Below, in pieces: positions 34,481 through 45,326 of a DNA stretch of 64,000 nt. Position 1 is the stretch's first letter, and every line of letters begins with the position of its first letter. This DNA comes from Corynebacterium glaucum (lineage in GTDB: Bacteria > Actinomycetota > Actinomycetes > Mycobacteriales > Mycobacteriaceae): NCBI RefSeq assembly GCF_002287505.1, contig NZ_CP019688.1:744001-808000 (forward strand), written 5' to 3'. The notes under the pieces were generated by a model that saw only the letters and a list, made by a program, of their open reading frames with translations, did not search any database and was not told where the DNA came from. A program made the translations under genes and the position numbers.

Positions 34481-36328
34481 ATGACTGACTCCCAGAATGT
34501 TCTTGTGTGCGTGGCGTGGCCGTACGCGAATGGGCCGCGCCACATCGGGCACGTTGCAGGTTTCGGCGTGCCCTCGGACGTGTTCGCCCGTTACCAGCGA
34601 ATGCGCGGCAAGAACGTGCTGATGGTCTCCGGCACCGACGAGCACGGCACGCCGCTGCTCGTGCAGGCGGACAAAGAAGGCGTGACCGTTAAGGAGCTCG
34701 CGGACCGCTACAACCGCCAGATTGTGGAGGACCTGGCTGGGTTGGGTCTGTCGTACGACCTGTTCACCCGCACCACCACGCGTAACCACTACGCGGTGGT
34801 GCAGGAGCTCTTCCGCGGGCTATACGACAACGGCTACATGGTCAAAGAAACCACCCAGGGTGCGATCTCGCCGTCGACGGGGCGCACGCTGCCGGACCGC
34901 TACATCGAGGGCACCTGCCCGATCTGTGGGGCAACCGATGCGCGCGGCGACCAGTGCGACACCTGCGGCAACCAGCTCGACCCGGCGGATCTGATCAACC
35001 CGGTATCCAAAATCAACGGCGAAACGCCGGAGTTCGTGGAGACGGAGCACTTCTTGCTCGACCTGCCGGCGCTGCATGACGCGCTGGAGGAGTGGCTGCG
35101 TGGGCGCGAAGATTGGCGCCCGAACGTACTGAAGTTCTCCCTCAACCTGCTCGAGGACATGCGCCCGCGCGCCATGACCCGCGACATCGACTGGGGCATT
35201 CCGGTGCCGGTCGAAGGCTGGGAGGACAACCCGTCGAAGAAGCTCTATGTCTGGTTCGATGCGGTGGTGGGCTACCTTTCCGCCTCGATTGAGTGGGCGC
35301 ACCGCTCCGGCGATCCGGAGGCGTGGAAGGCGTGGTGGCAGGACTCGGCTACCGAGGGCTACTACTTCATGGGCAAGGACAACATCACCTTCCACTCCCA
35401 GATCTGGCCTGCGGAGCTTCTGGGTTACGCCGGCCGCGGGGCGAAAGGTGGCATGGCAGGCGAGTTGGGCGAGCTCAACCTGCCGACGGAGGTCGTGTCT
35501 TCGGAGTTCCTCACCATGTCGGGCTCCAAGTTCTCCTCGTCCAAGGGCGTGGTGATCTACGTCAAGGACTTCCTGGCCGAGTTCGGCCCGGATCCGCTGC
35601 GCTACTTCATCGCCGTCGCCGGCCCGGAGAACAACGACACCGACTTCACCTGGGACGAGTTTGTCCGCCGCGTGAACAACGAGCTGGCCAACGGCTGGGG
35701 CAATTTGGTCAACCGCACTGTGTCCATGGCGCACAAGAACTTCGGCCAGGTGCCGGCACCGGGCCCGCTCACGGACGCGGATCAGCGCATCTTGAAGCTG
35801 GCCGAGGAAACCTTCGAGTCCGCAGGTGCGGACCTCCACCGCGCGCACTTCAAGGCCGCGATCACCAAGATCATGCACGTCGTCGGCGAGGCGAACGCTT
35901 ACATCGCCGAGATGGAGCCCTGGAGGCTGGCCAAGGACGACGCACAGCGTGAGCGCCTGGCCACCGTGCTGTGGACCGCGCTGCAGGTGGTTTCCGACTG
36001 CAACGCCATGCTCACCCCGTTCCTGCCGCACACGGCGCAGCGGGTCCACGAGACCCTCGGCCGCACCGGCGTGTGGGCTGCAGAGCCGCGCGTGGAGGAC
36101 GTGGTGGACGACGCCGAGCACACCGCCGACTACAACCTGGTCGGCGTCGGTCTGCCGGAGGAAGGCCAGACCTACCCGATCATCACCGGCGACTACACCG
36201 CCGAGCAGGCGGTGTGGGAGCGCGTGGAGGTCACCCCGGGCACGGAGCTGTCCAAGCCGCAGCCGCTCATTGCAAAGCTGGATCCGGAGCTCGGTGAGAC
36301 CGGCCCGGAGTGGGCCCCGGTTCAGTAG
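34481..36328 (+). CDS. metG: Methionyl-tRNA synthetase
   Basis: This 615-residue class I synthetase has HIGH at residues 21-24, a zinc knuckle with four cysteines in [18 protein letters not shown], and KFSSSKG (350-356) as the KMSKS loop. The anticodon-binding helical domain follows (about 400-600). There is no C-terminal tRNA-binding extension. Start ATG lies 24 bases after the betP stop. Confidence 0.98.
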   Translation: MTDSQNVLVCVAWPYANGPRHIGHVAGFGVPSDVFARYQRMRGKNVLMVSGTDEHGTPLLVQADKEGVTVKELADRYNRQIVEDLAGLGLSYDLFTRTTTRNHYAVVQELFRGLYDNGYMVKETTQGAISPSTGRTLPDRYIEGTCPICGATDARGDQCDTCGNQLDPADLINPVSKINGETPEFVETEHFLLDLPALHDALEEWLRGREDWRPNVLKFSLNLLEDMRPRAMTRDIDWGIPVPVEGWEDNPSKKLYVWFDAVVGYLSASIEWAHRSGDPEAWKAWWQDSATEGYYFMGKDNITFHSQIWPAELLGYAGRGAKGGMAGELGELNLPTEVVSSEFLTMSGSKFSSSKGVVIYVKDFLAEFGPDPLRYFIAVAGPENNDTDFTWDEFVRRVNNELANGWGNLVNRTVSMAHKNFGQVPAPGPLTDADQRILKLAEETFESAGADLHRAHFKAAITKIMHVVGEANAYIAEMEPWRLAKDDAQRERLATVLWTALQVVSDCNAMLTPFLPHTAQRVHETLGRTGVWAAEPRVEDVVDDAEHTADYNLVGVGLPEEGQTYPIITGDYTAEQAVWERVEVTPGTELSKPQPLIAKLDPELGETGPEWAPVQ

Positions 36329-36350
36329 CTCGCTGTTACCCAGCTCGCAG

Positions 36351-37271
36351 TCAGTCCAGCTGGTCAGCAAGCCACCGGCGTGCGGAAGCAAGCATTTGCT
36401 TGACGACGCCTATGTCAAACGCCCAGAGCTCAACCGCATGCGGGGCGCCCTCGATGATTTCCAGCTGCGCCGGCACGCCGGCTGCGCGCAGCCGCGCGGT
36501 GTAGTCGCAGATTTCTGGATAGAACAGTTCGATGTCCCCGGCGGAAAGCCATGCGGGCGGCAGCCCTCGCAAGTCGTCGCGTCGAGCCGGGACTGAGTAC
36601 TGCGGGACTGTCTCTGCTCCCGGCGCTTGCCCCAGGTAAGACGCCCAGGCAAACCGGGTTTGCGCGTTGTTGGCCACCGGCCGGTCGCGCGGGAAGTCGC
36701 GGGAGCGATCAGCCGTGGGGCGATCATCAAGCATGGGGCAAAACAGCCATTGCGCACGCGGCAGCGGACCACCTTCATCAAGCAACCGCTGGCACGCTGC
36801 CGCGGCCAACCCGCCGCCGGCACTTTCGCCGCCGATGGCAAACGGTGCACCGAACTCGTCGGCGTGCGCGTGCATCCACGCCCACGCCTCCAGCGCGAAG
36901 TTGAGGCCGGTGGGAAAGGGGTGCGCGGGCGAGAGCGGGTAGCGCGGGGCCACAACGGTCACGCCCACCTCGGCAGCGGTATTAGCGCACATCGGCCCGT
37001 CCTGGCTGGGGTGGCCAATGATGTGGCCGCCCCCATGCAGCCACATCAAGGCGCCCTTGGGCTTGTGAGGTCGGAAAATCAGGTAGTGCCCGCGGCGGAG
37101 CACGTCAACTCCTTCGCGGCGCGGGGTGGGAAAGAGCAGTTGCCCGTTCGAGGTGACCCAGCGGGTTGTGCGGTACTGCACCGGTGGGTGCGGGATGAGC
37201 CTGGCACGACGGCGCAGCTCGGGCCGGACGTACGGCATGATCGTCGGCTCGCCGCTGTGCGGGGTGGTCAC
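36351..37271 (-). CDS. Alpha/beta hydrolase, hormone-sensitive-lipase type
   Basis: This 306-residue esterase-like protein has the oxyanion motif WLHGGGHIIGH (about 79-89), the nucleophile elbow GGESAGGGLAAA (Ser about 149), an acidic residue in SAGDIELFYPE and catalytic His in EGAPHAVELWAF. These are the features of the HSL/acetyl-esterase family. Natural substrate unknown. It starts at a GTG overlapping the stop of the DUF3806 gene (GTGA), so the two are co-translated. Its end converges on metG with a 22-base gap. Confidence 0.9.
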   Translation of the reverse strand: MTTPHSGEPTIMPYVRPELRRRARLIPHPPVQYRTTRWVTSNGQLLFPTPRREGVDVLRRGHYLIFRPHKPKGALMWLHGGGHIIGHPSQDGPMCANTAAEVGVTVVAPRYPLSPAHPFPTGLNFALEAWAWMHAHADEFGAPFAIGGESAGGGLAAAACQRLLDEGGPLPRAQWLFCPMLDDRPTADRSRDFPRDRPVANNAQTRFAWASYLGQAPGAETVPQYSVPARRDDLRGLPPAWLSAGDIELFYPEICDYTARLRAAGVPAQLEIIEGAPHAVELWAFDIGVVKQMLASARRWLADQLD

Positions 37272-37657
37272 AGGAACTGCGCCAAAAACGTGGTCAGCTT
37301 ACCGGGTTCGTCGTCGTCGAAGCGGGCATGCACCACGACAAGCGGCGCCATGTACTTCTCGTCGCCTGCGTCCGGGTTCACGACGACCAGATCGGTGCCG
37401 TAGTCGTCGTCAAGCAACTGCCACCTGTACCCCTCGCGAACCAGTGACTGGCCGAGTGCCGTGCCGTAGATGCGGGCGGTCTCGCCGCGCGGGTAGGCGC
37501 GCTGCACGTCGGCGGGGAGTGCGAGGAAGTCGGTGAGCTCGGCCTCGAAGCTGCCGACGATGTCCGTCGGCGAACCGTTGATGCCGCGGCCGGCGGCTTC
37601 GGCGAGGTCGGAGTCGATCTGGGTTTGGGTGGCGGGGTCGATGTCGCGGAATGCCAT
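37268..37657 (-). CDS. DUF3806-like hypothetical protein
   Basis: This is a 129-residue soluble protein starting MAFRDIDPATQTQIDSDL. The pattern of an acidic N-terminal helix, then GQSLVREGYRWQLLDDDYGTD and VVVNPDAGDEKYMAPLVVV, resembles DUF3806 domains. No catalytic motif is seen. The longer open frame to 37882 overlaps tatD on the other strand and is rejected. It lies 13 bases from the divergent tatD start, leaving little promoter space. Confidence 0.72.
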   Translation of the reverse strand: MAFRDIDPATQTQIDSDLAEAAGRGINGSPTDIVGSFEAELTDFLALPADVQRAYPRGETARIYGTALGQSLVREGYRWQLLDDDYGTDLVVVNPDAGDEKYMAPLVVVHARFDDDEPGKLTTFLAQFL

Positions 37658-37670
37658 AGTCTTGGATTCT

Positions 37671-38504
37671 ATGAGCAAGAAGCCACGCCCCACACCCGTG
37701 CCCGCCGAGCGAATCGACGGGCTGATCGACGCGCACACCCACCTCGCTTCGGCGAAGGCGCGCACCAAAGAAGAGGTCGATGCGATTGTCGCGCGCGCGG
37801 TCGAGGCGGGCGTCGAGCGCATTTGTACGGTGGGCGACGGGCTGGAGGAGGCGGAACTTGCCCTGCAGGCCGCGCATTTCAACGAGCGGGTGGTTGCGGC
37901 TTGTGCGATCCATCCGACAAGAGCTCAAGAGCTTGACGACGGCGCGCGGAGCCGCCTAACCGAAATGGCCGCTGACCCGCGCTGCGTGGCGGTCGGCGAG
38001 ACCGGCATCGACACGTATTGGCTCGAGCACGACCCGGAGCGCACCGCGCCGCTGGAGGTCCAGGAGGAGGCGCTGCGCTGGCACATTGATCTAGCGGTGC
38101 AATCAGGTAAGGCCTTGATGATTCATAACCGGGAGGGTGATGCGGAGCTGATGCGGATTCTGGCCGATGCGCCGCGCCCGGAGCACGTGATTTTGCACTG
38201 CTTCTCTTCACCGATCGAGGTGGCGCGGGAGGCGTTGGACCGCGGCTACGTGCTGAGCTTTGCCGGCAACGTCACGTTCAAGCGCAATGACTTCCTTCGC
38301 GAGGCGGCGGCGCTGGCACCGGCGGGGCAGTACTTGGTTGAGACGGATGCGCCGTACATGACACCAGAGCCGTTCCGGGGCGCGCGCAACGAGCCGGCGT
38401 TCATCGGCCACACCGCGAAGGTCATTGCCGAAGCGCGCGGTGCGGATGTGACTCAAGTGGCCCAGGAGATAGGAGAGACGTTTTCGCAGGTCTACGGCGT
38501 GTGA
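37671..38504 (+). CDS. tatD: TatD-family metal-dependent hydrolase
   Basis: This 277-residue TIM-barrel deoxyribonuclease-like enzyme has the metal ligands visible as DAHTHL (about 20-25), Glu in VGETGID, His in MIHNREGD, His in LHCFSS and Asp in VETDAPYMTPEPFRG. TatD enzymes act as 3'-5' DNases. It is followed by rpf2, rsmA and ispE, the standard actinobacterial order. Confidence 0.95.
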   Translation: MSKKPRPTPVPAERIDGLIDAHTHLASAKARTKEEVDAIVARAVEAGVERICTVGDGLEEAELALQAAHFNERVVAACAIHPTRAQELDDGARSRLTEMAADPRCVAVGETGIDTYWLEHDPERTAPLEVQEEALRWHIDLAVQSGKALMIHNREGDAELMRILADAPRPEHVILHCFSSPIEVAREALDRGYVLSFAGNVTFKRNDFLREAAALAPAGQYLVETDAPYMTPEPFRGARNEPAFIGHTAKVIAEARGADVTQVAQEIGETFSQVYGV

Positions 38505-38520
38505 ATTCATACCAATTTCA

Positions 38521-38552
38521 GGTAATGGCTTGAAAGTAATGAAGCCGTTACC
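38521..38552. promoter_or_regulatory. Large inverted repeat upstream of rpf2
   Basis: GGTAATGGCTT (38521-38531) and AAGCCGTTACC (38542-38552) pair at 10 of 11 positions plus one G-T, around a 10-base AT-rich loop that contains a further GTAAT. It lies 16 bases after the tatD stop and 54 bases before rpf2. It may be an operator (GTAAY repeats) or a transcript-end hairpin; there is no T-run. Confidence 0.5.
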
Positions 38553-38581
38553 GTATTGTGACCTTGTATCGAAAAGCCTAA

Positions 38582-39763
<1,182 letters not shown>

Positions 39764-39775
39764 ACTCCATCCGGG

Positions 39776-40624
39776 ATGAGCGATTCCCACCTGCTAGGCC
39801 CCGTTGAGATCCGCGAGCTTGCCGACGAGCTTGCGGTCACACCGACGAAAAAACTCGGCCAAAACTTCGTCCACGACCCGAACACCGTGCGCCGCATCGT
39901 CGCGGCGGCGGAACTTTCGCCTGCCGACGTGGTCGTCGAGGTGGGGCCCGGCCTCGGGTCGTTGACGCTTGGTCTGATCGATTCCGTCGCACATGTCATC
40001 GCGTTGGAGATCGACCCGCGCCTGGCGGGGCGTCTCCAACAAACCGTTGACACCCGCGCCCCGCAATTTTCGGAGCGACTCACCGTGATCAACACCGACG
40101 CGCTCAAGGTGCGCGCGGAAGACCTCGACCGCGAGCCCACCGCGCTGGTGGCGAACCTGCCATACAACGTCTCAGTGCCGGTGCTGCTGCACCTGCTGGC
40201 AGAATTCCCGTCCATCAAACGCGTACTTGTCATGGTGCAAAAGGAAGTCGCCGACCGCCTCGCCGCCGAGCCCGGGTCCAAGATCTACGGCGTGCCCAGC
40301 GTCAAGGCCGCGTTCTACGGCGACGTTTCGCGTGCAGGCACCATCGGCAAGAACGTTTTCTGGCCGGCGCCGAACATCGAATCTGGGCTGGTGCGTATCG
40401 ACGTCTCCGATGAGCGCGACCGCTCACTTCGCGACGCGGTTTTCCCCCTGGTGGATGCAGCGTTTGCGCAGCGCCGCAAGACGCTGCGCTCCACGCTTGC
40501 GTCGGTCTACGGCTCGCCGGCCGCGGCGGAACACGCCCTGCGCGCCGCCGGTATCGACCCTGGGTTGCGCGGCGAGGCGCTCGGCGTGGAGGACTTTGTG
40601 CGTTTGGGGCAGCAGCGTGGTTAA
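39776..40624 (+). CDS. rsmA: 16S rRNA dimethyladenosine transferase
   Basis: RsmA (KsgA) dimethylates A1518 and A1519 of 16S rRNA. The 282-residue product shows [20 protein letters not shown] (about 22-41), the SAM loop [15 protein letters not shown] and the catalytic [11 protein letters not shown]. It starts 12 bases after rpf2 and overlaps ispE. Confidence 0.97.
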   Translation: MSDSHLLGPVEIRELADELAVTPTKKLGQNFVHDPNTVRRIVAAAELSPADVVVEVGPGLGSLTLGLIDSVAHVIALEIDPRLAGRLQQTVDTRAPQFSERLTVINTDALKVRAEDLDREPTALVANLPYNVSVPVLLHLLAEFPSIKRVLVMVQKEVADRLAAEPGSKIYGVPSVKAAFYGDVSRAGTIGKNVFWPAPNIESGLVRIDVSDERDRSLRDAVFPLVDAAFAQRRKTLRSTLASVYGSPAAAEHALRAAGIDPGLRGEALGVEDFVRLGQQRG

Positions 40625-41579
40625 CCAGTTTGCGGCATCCGCGCCCGGCAAAGTGAACCTGCACCTCGGCGTCGGCGAAGCGCGCGCCGATGGCTACCAC
40701 GACCTTGTTACCGTCTTTCAAGCCGTCGACCAGCGCGAAGTGGTGCGCCTGGTGGTCGAGGACGGTGTCGCCTCCGAGGGTGAAAGCGTCGTCGCCGGTA
40801 TCACCACGCACTGGACGCTGGAGGGGGCACTCAGCGAGCAGATCGACACACCGTCGAACCTGGCGTGGCGCGCGGTCGATGCGGCAGTGGCTGCGCACCG
40901 CGCCGCATTTTTTCCGGTTGCGCTGCCGAAGGTGCGCATCGAGGTAGACAAGGCCGTCTTTGTCGCCGGCGGAATGGCGGGCGGTTCCGCCGACGCGGCT
41001 GCGGCACTAGTGGCCGCAAACGCCTACCTGGAACACTTCAGCGGCACCGCGCTCGACCAGAACCAGCTCGTCGCGCTGGCGAAAGACCTCGGCGCCGACG
41101 TGCCGTTCGCCCTCATGGGCGGCAACGCGCTGGGCACCGGCCGCGGCGACGACCTGGTGGAGATGCTCGGCCGCGGCGAATTCTGGTGGGTGTTTGTGAA
41201 CCCGCGCGTGCCTATCAACACCGGCGAAGCCTTCGGCTTGCTGGACGACTTGCGCCACCACAACCCCTCGCTCGTACCCCACCTCGATACCACCGCAGTC
41301 GCGCAGGCGCTCACTTCGGGCGACCCGGAGGTGCTCGCGGTAGCGCTGCACAACGATCTCCAAGCTGCCGCGCTCGAGATGCGACCGCAGCTCAAGGAAT
41401 TGATCCGCGCCGGGGAAGCAGAGGCGCTCGCCGCGATCGTGTCCGGCTCCGGCCCAACGGTGGCTGTGTTGTGCCGGGACAGCGGTCACGCCCAGGAGGT
41501 GCGCGACGCACTGGCAGGGCGTTTTCCGGGCTACGAGCTCATCACAACGCACGGCCCCGCAGCGGGCGCCTTGTTGTAG
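40617..41579 (+). CDS. ispE: 4-diphosphocytidyl-2-C-methyl-D-erythritol kinase
   Basis: This is a GHMP kinase of the MEP isoprenoid pathway. From the GTG at 40617, inside the rsmA end, the product is 320 residues. It shows [20 protein letters not shown] (about 7-26), the ATP loop [14 protein letters not shown] (about 120-133) and [11 protein letters not shown] near the C-terminus. The overlap with rsmA indicates coupled translation. Confidence 0.95.
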   Translation: MVNQFAASAPGKVNLHLGVGEARADGYHDLVTVFQAVDQREVVRLVVEDGVASEGESVVAGITTHWTLEGALSEQIDTPSNLAWRAVDAAVAAHRAAFFPVALPKVRIEVDKAVFVAGGMAGGSADAAAALVAANAYLEHFSGTALDQNQLVALAKDLGADVPFALMGGNALGTGRGDDLVEMLGRGEFWWVFVNPRVPINTGEAFGLLDDLRHHNPSLVPHLDTTAVAQALTSGDPEVLAVALHNDLQAAALEMRPQLKELIRAGEAEALAAIVSGSGPTVAVLCRDSGHAQEVRDALAGRFPGYELITTHGPAAGALL

Positions 41580-41601
41580 AACACGTGTACGATCTCAGGG
41601 C

Positions 41602-42279
41602 ATGATGCTTCTCGACGCCCTGCGCTACCACCTCGACGGCGCTACATCCGGGGTCGATCCGCGCCTTGAGCTGCAGCCAGCCACAAGCGTCGCGGGGTCG
41701 GGAAAGCGGAAAGTGGGCAAGTACGTGCCGTCGTTAAGCGAATTGCTTTGCGACGAGTATGTGTGTGTGGATTTTGAGACCGCGAACCGGGTGGGTGGTG
41801 CTTCGGCGTGCCAGGTGGCTTTGGTGAAGGTGCGCGGATGTGAGGTGGTGGATGAGCTGTGCACGTTCCTGCGGCCGCCGGAGGAACACATCGCGTTCGA
41901 GTTCAGCCATATCCACGGGATTTACCGCGGCGACGTGGAGGACGCGCCGAGCTGGTTCGACATCGCGGACGCGGTGGTGGAGTTCGTCGGCGACGCACCG
42001 GTGTATGCGCACAACGCGACGTTTGATGCGTCCGTGTGGCGTGGGCTGGACCGGTACTACTTCACGGGCACGTTCCCGGAGCGGATGTACTGCACGGGTC
42101 GGTTGAGCCGCAGGATGCTGCCGGAACTTGTCGATCACCGCTTGCCGACGGTGGCGTCGTACTGCGCGCCGGGGTTTGTGCTCAACCACCACCGGGCGGA
42201 TTCGGACGCGCTGGCGTGCGCGCACATTGTGGCGCATCTGCAGCGGGACCGGAGTCTGCACGCAATGCTCGCCCCGTAA
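41602..42279 (+). CDS. DEDDh-family 3'-5' exonuclease (DnaQ-like)
   Basis: This 225-residue protein has a C-terminal exonuclease domain from about residue 50. Visible are Exo I as VCVDFETA, Exo II as AHNATFDASVW and Exo III as HHRADSDALACAH, giving the DEDDh residue set. The first 45 residues form an extra arm. It resembles stand-alone epsilon-like exonucleases, not a replicative subunit. It lies between ispE and an ABC-F gene. Confidence 0.9.
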   Translation: MMLLDALRYHLDGATSGVDPRLELQPATSVAGSGKRKVGKYVPSLSELLCDEYVCVDFETANRVGGASACQVALVKVRGCEVVDELCTFLRPPEEHIAFEFSHIHGIYRGDVEDAPSWFDIADAVVEFVGDAPVYAHNATFDASVWRGLDRYYFTGTFPERMYCTGRLSRRMLPELVDHRLPTVASYCAPGFVLNHHRADSDALACAHIVAHLQRDRSLHAMLAP

Positions 42280-42291
42280 GATGTTTTCGCG

Positions 42292-44103
42292 ATGGCTAAC
42301 CTGATCAATCTGGAAAACGTTTCCAAAACCTGGGGGCTGAAAACCCTGCTCGACGGCGTTTCGTTGGGTGTGCAGTCCGGCGACCGCATCGGCATCGTCG
42401 GTGTGAACGGCGGCGGCAAGACCACGCTGTTGGAGGTGCTCACCGGCATTGAGCAACCGGATGCGGGCCGCGTGTCGCACAACTCCTCGCTGCGCATGGC
42501 GGTGGTGACCCAGCGCTTCGAGCTGGATAGCACGGTGACCGTCGGTCAGGCCGTGGTTGAGCCGCTTGGTTTGCAGGTGTTTGAGTGGGCATCGAACGCC
42601 AAGGTGCGCGAGGTACTGCAGGGCACCGGCGTGGCTGATCTCGGGTTGGATACCCCGGTGGGGTCACTCTCGGGCGGCGAGCGCCGGCGCGTGAACCTCG
42701 CTGCGGCCCTGGTGCAGGACCTGGACCTGGTGGTGCTGGACGAGCCGACGAACCACCTCGATGTCGAAGGTGTGCAGTGGCTTGCCGACCACTTGCTCTC
42801 GCGCAAGCTCGCCGTAGTGGTGGTTACGCACGACCGCTGGTTCCTCGACACCGTGGCCAACCTGACGTGGGAAGTCCACGACGGCCAGGTCGACGTTTAC
42901 GAGGGCGGGTACAACGACTGGACGTTCGCGCGTGCGGAGCGCGCCCGCCAGGCCGACGCAATCGAGCAGCGCCGCCGCAACCTCGCGCGCAAGGAGCTGG
43001 CGTGGCTGCGCCGCGGGGCGCCGGCTCGCACCTCGAAGCCGCGCTACCGCATCGAGGCCGCTGAGGCGCTGATCGCCGATGTGCCCGCGCCGCGCGACTC
43101 GGTCGAGCTCATGGCGTTTTCCAAGCAGCGCCAAGGCCGTGTGGTCATCGAGCTGGAGGACGCGCGCATCGATGCCCCCGACGGCCGCACCCTGGTGGAC
43201 CATCTCACCTGGAGGCTCGCGCCGGGCGAGCGAATTGGCCTGGTGGGCGTCAACGGATCCGGCAAGACGACGCTGCTGCGGACGCTGGCGGGGGAGTACC
43301 CCTTGGCGGCCGGCAAGCGCATCGAGGGCCAGACCACCCGCATCGGCTGGCTGCGCCAGGAGCTCGATGACCTCGACCCCACCCGCCGCGTGATCGATGC
43401 TGTGGAGGACGTGGCCACCTACATCGAGCTGGGCAAGGGCCAGCTGTCCGCATCCCAGCTCGCGGAGCGCCTCGGATTCTCTCCGAAGCGCCAGCGCACC
43501 CCGGTCGGAGACCTGTCCGGTGGCGAGCGCCGCCGCCTGCAGCTCACCCGCGTGCTCATGAGCGAGCCGAACGTGCTGCTGCTCGACGAGCCCACGAACG
43601 ACTTGGACATCGACACCCTCCAGGAGCTCGAGGACCTGCTAGACAACTGGGCGGGCACCCTTGTGGTGATCTCCCACGACCGCTACCTCATCGAACGCAT
43701 CGCGGATTCCACCTACGCCCTCTTCGGCGACGGCAAGCTGACGAACCTGCCCGGCGGCATCCAGCAGTACCTGGATCGACGTGCCGCACAACAGGGCAGT
43801 GCTGGCGTGTTGGACTTGGGGGAGGCGCGTGCGGCGGAACAACATGCCGTCGATAAGCAAAAAGCTCTGTCCTCCCAAGAGGAACGCGAGCTGCGCAAGC
43901 GGATGAACGCGCTGGAGCGCAAGCTGGAGAAGGCCGACAAGGACGCGGCCGCGCTGGAGGCCGAGATTACCGAGTTGTCCGGCGGTGCCGCGCCTGATTT
44001 CGAGGCGATTGGCGCCAAGACAAAGGAGCTGGCGGCGCTGCGGGACGAGCGCGACGAGTTGGAGATGCAGTGGCTCGAACTCGGAGAGCAGATCGAGGCC
44101 TAA
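42292..44103 (+). CDS. ABC-F family ATPase (Uup-like)
   Basis: This 603-residue protein has two ABC domains and no membrane segments. The first has GVNGGGKTT, LSGGERRRVNLAAAL and DEPTNHLD; the second has GVNGSGKTT, LSGGERRRLQLTRVL and DEPTNDLD. The interdomain linker is Arg-rich (about 210-260). A coiled coil of Lys, Glu and Ala residues closes the protein (about 530-600), as in Uup. ABC-F proteins act on ribosomes or DNA junctions. The gene starts 12 bases after the exonuclease gene, hinting at a shared nucleic-acid role. Confidence 0.93.
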   Translation: MANLINLENVSKTWGLKTLLDGVSLGVQSGDRIGIVGVNGGGKTTLLEVLTGIEQPDAGRVSHNSSLRMAVVTQRFELDSTVTVGQAVVEPLGLQVFEWASNAKVREVLQGTGVADLGLDTPVGSLSGGERRRVNLAAALVQDLDLVVLDEPTNHLDVEGVQWLADHLLSRKLAVVVVTHDRWFLDTVANLTWEVHDGQVDVYEGGYNDWTFARAERARQADAIEQRRRNLARKELAWLRRGAPARTSKPRYRIEAAEALIADVPAPRDSVELMAFSKQRQGRVVIELEDARIDAPDGRTLVDHLTWRLAPGERIGLVGVNGSGKTTLLRTLAGEYPLAAGKRIEGQTTRIGWLRQELDDLDPTRRVIDAVEDVATYIELGKGQLSASQLAERLGFSPKRQRTPVGDLSGGERRRLQLTRVLMSEPNVLLLDEPTNDLDIDTLQELEDLLDNWAGTLVVISHDRYLIERIADSTYALFGDGKLTNLPGGIQQYLDRRAAQQGSAGVLDLGEARAAEQHAVDKQKALSSQEERELRKRMNALERKLEKADKDAAALEAEITELSGGAAPDFEAIGAKTKELAALRDERDELEMQWLELGEQIEA

Positions 44104-44112
44104 TCGTCCACA

Positions 44113-45243
44113 ATGGGTGCCATGCGCAACCCACTCGTCGCCCTCGTCCTCGCAGGCGGCCGCGGCAGCCGTCTCACGCCGCTCACCGACCACCAGCCGA
44201 AGCCCGCGGTGGCGTTCGCAGGGAGCTACAGGCTTATCGACATCACCCTGTCCAACCTCACCCACTCAGGCATCAAAAGCGTGTGGATTGCCGAGCAGTA
44301 CCGCCCCAACTTCTTAAACCGGTACTTAGCGGGTGGGCGCCCCTGGGACTTGGACGGCACCTTGGCGGGCCTGCGCGTCCTCCCACCAGGCGAGGGTGAC
44401 ACCGAGGACGGCTTCAGTGAAGGCAACGGCCACGCCCTCTACCGGCATCTCGACGAGGTGGAGGCGGTGGGCGCCGAGACGCTGGTGGTCATGAGTGCCG
44501 ACCACCTCTGCCAGCTGGATCTTCGTGCTGTTGTTTCCCAGCACGAACGCCTCGGCAGCGACGTCACCGTGGTGACCACCGAAATCGCCGAGGACCCCTC
44601 GCGCTACGGCGTCATCCAGCGTGACGGCGACCGGGTCACCGAGTACGCCTACAAACCTGGGTCGCCGAAGAGTCAAGTGATTGCCACCGAGGTCTTCGTC
44701 TTTCGCGTGCCTGCGCTGCGCGCCGCGTGCGACGCCCTGGTTGGTGACGACTCCGACGGTGCTGAGCTGGGCGATTACGGCGAAACCATCCTGCCGTACA
44801 TGGTGGAAAACGCCACCGTGCACGCGTACCGTTCGGGCGGGTACTGGCGCGACGTCGGCACCGTTGACGCTTACTTTCAGGCGCACATGGAACTGATCGA
44901 CGGCACCGGTTTCAACCTCTACGACCCCGACTGGCCCATCTTGAGCAACCTCTCGACTTCCACGCCGGCCCGGATCAGGCCGGAGGCAAAGGTCCACAAC
45001 TCGCTCATCTGCCCGGGCGCTGACGTTGCGGGCGAGGTCACCCACAGCCTGATCGGCCCCGGTGTGCGTGTGGAGCGGGGGGCCACAGTGAACCGGTGCG
45101 TGCTCACAGCTGATGTGGTGGTGCCCAGCGGTGCGCACTTGGAATCCGTCATCGCGGACACTGGAGCGCAGGTAGGCGCCGGCCGAACCGGGGCGACGAA
45201 ACCGGGCCCGGGCAACATCACCGTGCTGACCGCGGAGTTGTAG
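44113..45243 (+). CDS. GlgC-like glucose-1-phosphate adenylyltransferase
   Basis: This 376-residue product has the nucleotidyltransferase N-terminus LVLAGGRGSRLTPLTDHQPK (about 10-29), SADHLCQLD, and GGYWRDVGTVDAYFQAH. A left-handed beta-helix C-terminal domain follows (about 290-370). This is the architecture of ADP-glucose pyrophosphorylase. The length is about 30 residues shorter than typical actinobacterial GlgC (about 405). It is probably a GlgC homologue or a related sugar-nucleotide enzyme; no other glycogen genes are adjacent. Confidence 0.85.
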   Translation: MGAMRNPLVALVLAGGRGSRLTPLTDHQPKPAVAFAGSYRLIDITLSNLTHSGIKSVWIAEQYRPNFLNRYLAGGRPWDLDGTLAGLRVLPPGEGDTEDGFSEGNGHALYRHLDEVEAVGAETLVVMSADHLCQLDLRAVVSQHERLGSDVTVVTTEIAEDPSRYGVIQRDGDRVTEYAYKPGSPKSQVIATEVFVFRVPALRAACDALVGDDSDGAELGDYGETILPYMVENATVHAYRSGGYWRDVGTVDAYFQAHMELIDGTGFNLYDPDWPILSNLSTSTPARIRPEAKVHNSLICPGADVAGEVTHSLIGPGVRVERGATVNRCVLTADVVVPSGAHLESVIADTGAQVGAGRTGATKPGPGNITVLTAEL

Positions 45244-45326
45244 TCCTTCAACTCGCGGAGGCAACCCAAGTCCATCCGCCCGGGCGTTTGTCGATTACGT
45301 CATCGCGGAGCAGCTCGAGGGTTGAG

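Noticed and set aside
33326..36391. Two long minus-strand frames (487 and 523 codons)
   Set aside because: They lie opposite betP and metG, whose motifs are unambiguous. The products are His/Arg-rich and low in secondary-structure pattern, typical of shadow frames.
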